DNA of 17,262 nt, from contig CAYGPG010000036.1 in NCBI GenBank assembly GCA_964351905.1, positions 1 through 17,262 of the forward strand, written 5' to 3'. The translations under genes and the position numbers were made by a program. The notes beneath the pieces were generated by a model. The model was not told the DNA's origin, did no database searches, and worked only from the letters and a program-made list of their open reading frames with translations. Below, piece by piece: positions 13,803 to 17,262 of the stretch; position 1 is the first letter of the stretch; every line of letters begins with the position of its first letter. This stretch comes from GCA-2708415 sp964351905 (GTDB lineage Bacteria > Pseudomonadota > Alphaproteobacteria > Micavibrionales > Micavibrionaceae).

Positions 13803-16121
13803 ATTATAAAACGTCAAATTATTTTGGGGGCCTTTTTAACTTGTCTGACACAAACAGCAGGCTCCCCACTGGCATATGCTAATCAAGCTAATTCTTTGAG
13901 TTTAAATTCTGAAACACATAACGCTACTCAAGTTTATGCGGCCATTGAGCCAGCTGCTAATGTCTTAGAAAATGATAGCCTGATTAGTGTTTCAGAAAAC
14001 GACCCCGTAGACCTTCTGGCTGACGAGGTCACTTATGATGAGAATAATGGAATAGTCAGTGCGTTGGGTGAAGTTGAGCTTGTTCAATCGGGGCGAATTT
14101 TGCGCGCTAACAAAATCACATATAATTTGCCTGAAGATCGTGTTGAAGCGACAGGTGATGTGGTTTTAAACGAGGCGACGGGGGAAGTATATTTTGCAGA
14201 GAGTGTCGAGTTAAAAGATAAAATGAAAGATGGCTTTGTTCAAGGCCTTCGTGGCGTTTTAATGGATGGATCACGTTTTACTGCGGAAGAAGCAGAAAAA
14301 ATAGCTGATTTAAAAGTCATTATGAGCAAAGCGAGCTATACCGCTTGTGATCCCTGTAAGGTAGATCCTAATAAGCCGCCCTTATGGCAAATTAAGGCAC
14401 AGGAAGTTACACACCATAAAGATGAACAGCGCGTTTCATATGATGACGCTACCTTTGAAGTTGCTGGTGTTCCAGTTTTCTATACGCCTTATTTTTCACA
14501 CACAGATGGCACGTTAGATCGTAAAAGTGGCTTTTTAATTCCCCGTGCTGGTTTCGATAGTGAATTGGGGGCGATCTATGATCAATCTTATTATTGGAAT
14601 ATTGCACCAGACAAAGATGCAACTTTGGGCTTAATGCTAATGACGGAGCAGGCTCCACTTGCCAAAGGAGAATACCGTCAGCGCTTTCAAGATGCTGAAG
14701 TTATCCTTTCTGGTGGTCTAACCTATTCTGATAGAACGGATATTGATGATGGTGAAGAGTTTAGTGAAGATAACCAAAGCCGTGGACATCTTTTTGTCGA
14801 TGGACTTTGGAATATAAATGAAAAGTGGCGAGCAGGCACAGGGTTAGAGCTTGTTAGCGATTCTCAATATCTTCGTCAGTATAATATTTCGAACGAAGAT
14901 GTTTTAGAGAATAAGGTCTTTGTTGAACGCTTTGATGAACGTAATTACGCGACAGCAAATCTCATTGGTTTTAAGGATGTCCGTGTCAGTGATCGTAAAG
15001 TTGATCAACCAAGCGTCTTACCAGAAATTTATTCTCGGTTTTTAACAAACCCAAACAGCATATTGGGTGGGCGTGGAAGTATTGAATTATCTGCTTTAGG
15101 TTTGCATCGTGAAGGAGAAGACCAAGATCTTGCGAGAGGGACTTTAGAAACCGGATGGGAGCGACGTCACGTAAGCCGTTGGGGGCTTGTGAATACGTTG
15201 AATTTATCGGCTAGGGGGGATGCATACCGCATCAATGATAGCGATGCCACAAGCGGTTTTACGACAGATAATGATCAGGAATCGGCTTTACGTGGTTTTG
15301 CGAACGCGCATTTGGAAACTTCAATGCCGTTCGTAAGAGAAATTGAAAGTGGTCAAGTTGTCGTAGAGCCTTTAGGTGCTTTAACAATTACAACCAATTT
15401 AACAAACGATGATATTCCTAATGAAGACAGTCAGGATGTGTTTTTAGATGAAACTAATTTGTTTAATGATAACCGTTATCCTGGGTATGACCGTATAGAA
15501 GATGAGAGCCGTGTAACCTACGGTGTGCGTACAGGCTATTACAATGATAATGGTAATCGCGGAACGGTATTTTTGGGACAAAGCTTACAGTTTGATGATG
15601 ATCAAGATGAAAATGCTTTTCCTCTAGGTTCGGGGCTTTCGGAAAGACGTTCTGATTTTGTTGGTAATGTTTCTTTGGATTTTGGCTCTCGCCTAAGGTT
15701 CGATTATGGTTTTCAATTAGATAACGCCAACCTTGCCTCTCGCCGTCACGAAGTTGATATGTTTGGTACGCTTGGGCCTTTACAGTTGGGAACGCGTTAT
15801 TTTTATGCTGATGGACTTGAGGGTACTGATTTAGATGAAAGTCGTGAACAAATCAAAAATTCTGCGCGACTAAGTTTAACAGATGAATGGTCTTTGATTG
15901 GTGGGCTTCAATATGATTTGGCAGAAGAAACAGAAGGCTTAAGACAAGTTTCTTATGGCTTGGATTATCAAGGGCAATGCGTTACGTTCTTAATCAATGG
16001 AGAGCGAAGATTAACAAGAGATTCTTCCGGTGATAGCGGAACAACTATTATGATGCGCTTAGGATTGAAAAACTTGGGAGAGTTTGAAACTGCCGGATTT
16101 AATGTTGGCTCAAACGAATAA
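13803..16121 (+). CDS. lptD: LPS-assembly outer-membrane protein LptD, with non-canonical start
   Basis: LptD is the beta-barrel of the LptDE translocon that places lipopolysaccharide in the outer leaflet. Numbered from an ATT codon at 13803 it has 772 residues: a signal peptide (cut after LAYA), an OstA/LptA-like jellyroll at about 69-147 (DEVTYDENNGIVSALGEVEL), and a long strand-rich barrel ending GLKNLGEF. Cysteines C182 and C185 (TACDPC) and a single C726 near the C-terminus (QGQC) could provide the N-to-C disulfide known in the family. No ATG or GTG opens the frame after the in-frame stop at 13782-13784. ATT at 13803 has AAGGG 7-8 bases upstream and gives a proper basic signal peptide start (MIKRQIIL). 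The TTG at 13824 would leave no basic residues. Loss of one A or G near 13787-13795 would instead join the frame to the ATG at 13778. The barrel and jellyroll are certain; the start is not. Confidence 0.88.
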   Translation: MIKRQIILGAFLTCLTQTAGSPLAYANQANSLSLNSETHNATQVYAAIEPAANVLENDSLISVSENDPVDLLADEVTYDENNGIVSALGEVELVQSGRILRANKITYNLPEDRVEATGDVVLNEATGEVYFAESVELKDKMKDGFVQGLRGVLMDGSRFTAEEAEKIADLKVIMSKASYTACDPCKVDPNKPPLWQIKAQEVTHHKDEQRVSYDDATFEVAGVPVFYTPYFSHTDGTLDRKSGFLIPRAGFDSELGAIYDQSYYWNIAPDKDATLGLMLMTEQAPLAKGEYRQRFQDAEVILSGGLTYSDRTDIDDGEEFSEDNQSRGHLFVDGLWNINEKWRAGTGLELVSDSQYLRQYNISNEDVLENKVFVERFDERNYATANLIGFKDVRVSDRKVDQPSVLPEIYSRFLTNPNSILGGRGSIELSALGLHREGEDQDLARGTLETGWERRHVSRWGLVNTLNLSARGDAYRINDSDATSGFTTDNDQESALRGFANAHLETSMPFVREIESGQVVVEPLGALTITTNLTNDDIPNEDSQDVFLDETNLFNDNRYPGYDRIEDESRVTYGVRTGYYNDNGNRGTVFLGQSLQFDDDQDENAFPLGSGLSERRSDFVGNVSLDFGSRLRFDYGFQLDNANLASRRHEVDMFGTLGPLQLGTRYFYADGLEGTDLDESREQIKNSARLSLTDEWSLIGGLQYDLAEETEGLRQVSYGLDYQGQCVTFLINGERRLTRDSSGDSGTTIMMRLGLKNLGEFETAGFNVGSNE

Positions 16122-16145
16122 AAATAACAATTAAGTAGATTTTAG

Positions 16146-17262
16146 ATGAGTGTATTTTTAGACATTAATTATCATATGTGGTTTGTCCTGTTTATTACGG
16201 GGGCGGCCGTTTATTTCTTTGCACGCGAAAAATATCCTCTAGACGTAACCAGTATTGGTATATTAACAGCGCTTTTGATATTTGGGCAGTTGTTTCCTTT
16301 AGACGATGCAAACGGACGCAATCAATTAGATGCCTATCATTTGCTATCTGGCTTTGCAAACCCTGCTCTTGTTGCTGTTCTTGCACTCTTAGTAATGGGG
16401 CAGGCCATGACGCGAACAGATTCATTGCGCCCGTTTATTCGATTTTTTGTAAACAATAAGTATATGCCTCCTTGGCTTTCTATTTTAGGGATTCTTGTTT
16501 TTGTTTTAGTTTTTAGTGCGTTTTTAAATAACACGCCCCTTGTGATTCTTGCTATTCCTATCATGCAAGCTGTTGGTATATCTGCAGGGATATCTGACAG
16601 CCGTATTATGATGCCTTTGAGCTTTGCGGCAATTCTGGGCGGGATGTTAACCCTCGTTGGATCATCAACCAACTTATTGGTTTCTAGTTCGATGGTGGAA
16701 TTAGGGTATGAACCATTGAACTTTTTTGAATTTTTGGTGCCAGGGGCTATGCTTGCGGCTGCAGGTATGCTTTACGTGCTTATTGCTCTTCCACGTTTTT
16801 TACCTGATCGTAAATCTTTAAAGCAGGAAATTTCGGGCAATAATAAAGAGTTTGTTGCTGAGCTTGATGTAACGCAAGATAGTGTTCTTGTCGGTATGGA
16901 ATGTGTGGATGGTCGTTTTGCCGCCCTACCAAATTTGGATGTGCGTTTGATACAACGTCAGGGACATTTAATTTTACCCCCCTTTGAAGGTTACACGATT
17001 GAAAAGGGCGACATTATGATTGTTGCTGCTACGCGTGAATCTTTGGCAGATGTTTTGGCAAAATTTCCAGGGTTTTTATTGACCGAGGATGAGGTCAAAC
17101 TTATTGATGCTGCGGAAGAGGATCATGAAGAGGGTGATGATGAAAGAGTTGGCCCGACCGAATTAGAAGAAAAAGTAGAAGAGAAGAGTGTCTTGGCTGA
17201 AATAATGATTCAAGCTGTATCACGTTTTGTTGATATGACAAATGATCAAGTCGATTTTTTAC
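16146..17262 (+). CDS. SLC13-type anion permease with RCK_C domain (3' end outside window)
   Basis: This is an inner-membrane transporter of the divalent-anion:sodium symporter type, open to the window end (372 codons seen, no stop). The first half shows several membrane segments, the motif NNTPLVILAIPIM near residues 133-145 and VGSSTNLLVSSSM near 173-185, which fit the SNT substrate/sodium-site signature of SLC13 proteins. After about residue 235 comes a cytoplasmic RCK_C (TrkA_C) domain (VLVGMECVDGRF... through IEKGDIMIVAATRESL), then an acidic linker rich in Glu/Asp at about 315-345. The second transport half should lie downstream. The start at 16146 is 24 bases after the lptD stop with a weak AAGTAG ribosome site. 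The substrate is unknown (sulfate, dicarboxylates and others are possible). Confidence 0.82.
   Translation, partial: MSVFLDINYHMWFVLFITGAAVYFFAREKYPLDVTSIGILTALLIFGQLFPLDDANGRNQLDAYHLLSGFANPALVAVLALLVMGQAMTRTDSLRPFIRFFVNNKYMPPWLSILGILVFVLVFSAFLNNTPLVILAIPIMQAVGISAGISDSRIMMPLSFAAILGGMLTLVGSSTNLLVSSSMVELGYEPLNFFEFLVPGAMLAAAGMLYVLIALPRFLPDRKSLKQEISGNNKEFVAELDVTQDSVLVGMECVDGRFAALPNLDVRLIQRQGHLILPPFEGYTIEKGDIMIVAATRESLADVLAKFPGFLLTEDEVKLIDAAEEDHEEGDDERVGPTELEEKVEEKSVLAEIMIQAVSRFVDMTNDQVDFL

Noticed and set aside
16178..16672. Open frames on both strands over the start of the SLC13 gene.
   Set aside because: They overlap a clear membrane-transporter frame beginning at 16146 that has no stop before the window end. 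The overlapping frames have Cys/Arg-rich or low-sense translations.

Overview
The window looks like chromosomal DNA from an AT-rich alphaproteobacterium. The evidence is glpX directly overlapping recJ, an LptD of the alphaproteobacterial type, and an AMIN-type sequence resembling those of alphaproteobacterial amidases. A Micavibrio-like or other uncultured low-GC lineage is possible, but that is a guess and I cannot name the genus. No tRNA, rRNA, CRISPR array, transposase or phage gene was seen.

Layout. (1) 13-3737, plus strand: glpX (class II fructose-1,6-bisphosphatase), recJ (single-strand exonuclease) and a BASS-type membrane transporter, tightly packed. (2) 3742-6132, minus strand: a large protein with about 13 TPR units and a C-terminal sulfotransferase domain, convergent with the transporter. 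(3) 6133-6360: an AT-rich divergent promoter region with a perfect 9-bp inverted repeat centred near -41.5 of a predicted promoter. (4) 6361-11935, plus strand: a four-gene non-classical chaperone-usher pilus locus. It holds two paralogous DUF4402 pilin-like subunits separated by a hairpin terminator, a PapD-like periplasmic chaperone, and a 1114-residue usher-like outer-membrane protein that ends in an AMIN (peptidoglycan-binding type) domain. (5) 12008-13682: a small Cys/His-containing membrane protein and an RhlE-type DEAD-box helicase. (6) 13803-16121: lptD, whose 5' end has no normal start codon in frame. (7) 16146 to the window end: an SLC13-type permease with an RCK_C domain, cut off by the window edge.

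How the parts work together. The central piece is the surface-fibre locus. The two subunits carry signal peptides and the classical pilin C-terminal signature (Gly at -14, Tyr at -2). The chaperone would hold them in the periplasm, and the usher-like protein would assemble them at the outer membrane while its tail contacts peptidoglycan. The hairpin after the first subunit would let the cell make more of it than of the assembly proteins. LptD, which inserts lipopolysaccharide in the outer membrane, is another envelope gene, but it appears independent of the pilus locus.

The points most worth a second look are the usher-AMIN fusion, the subunit C-terminal signature with different N-terminal extensions, the palindrome at the pilin promoter, and the lptD start, which is either a rare AUU codon, a homopolymer error or a frameshift.
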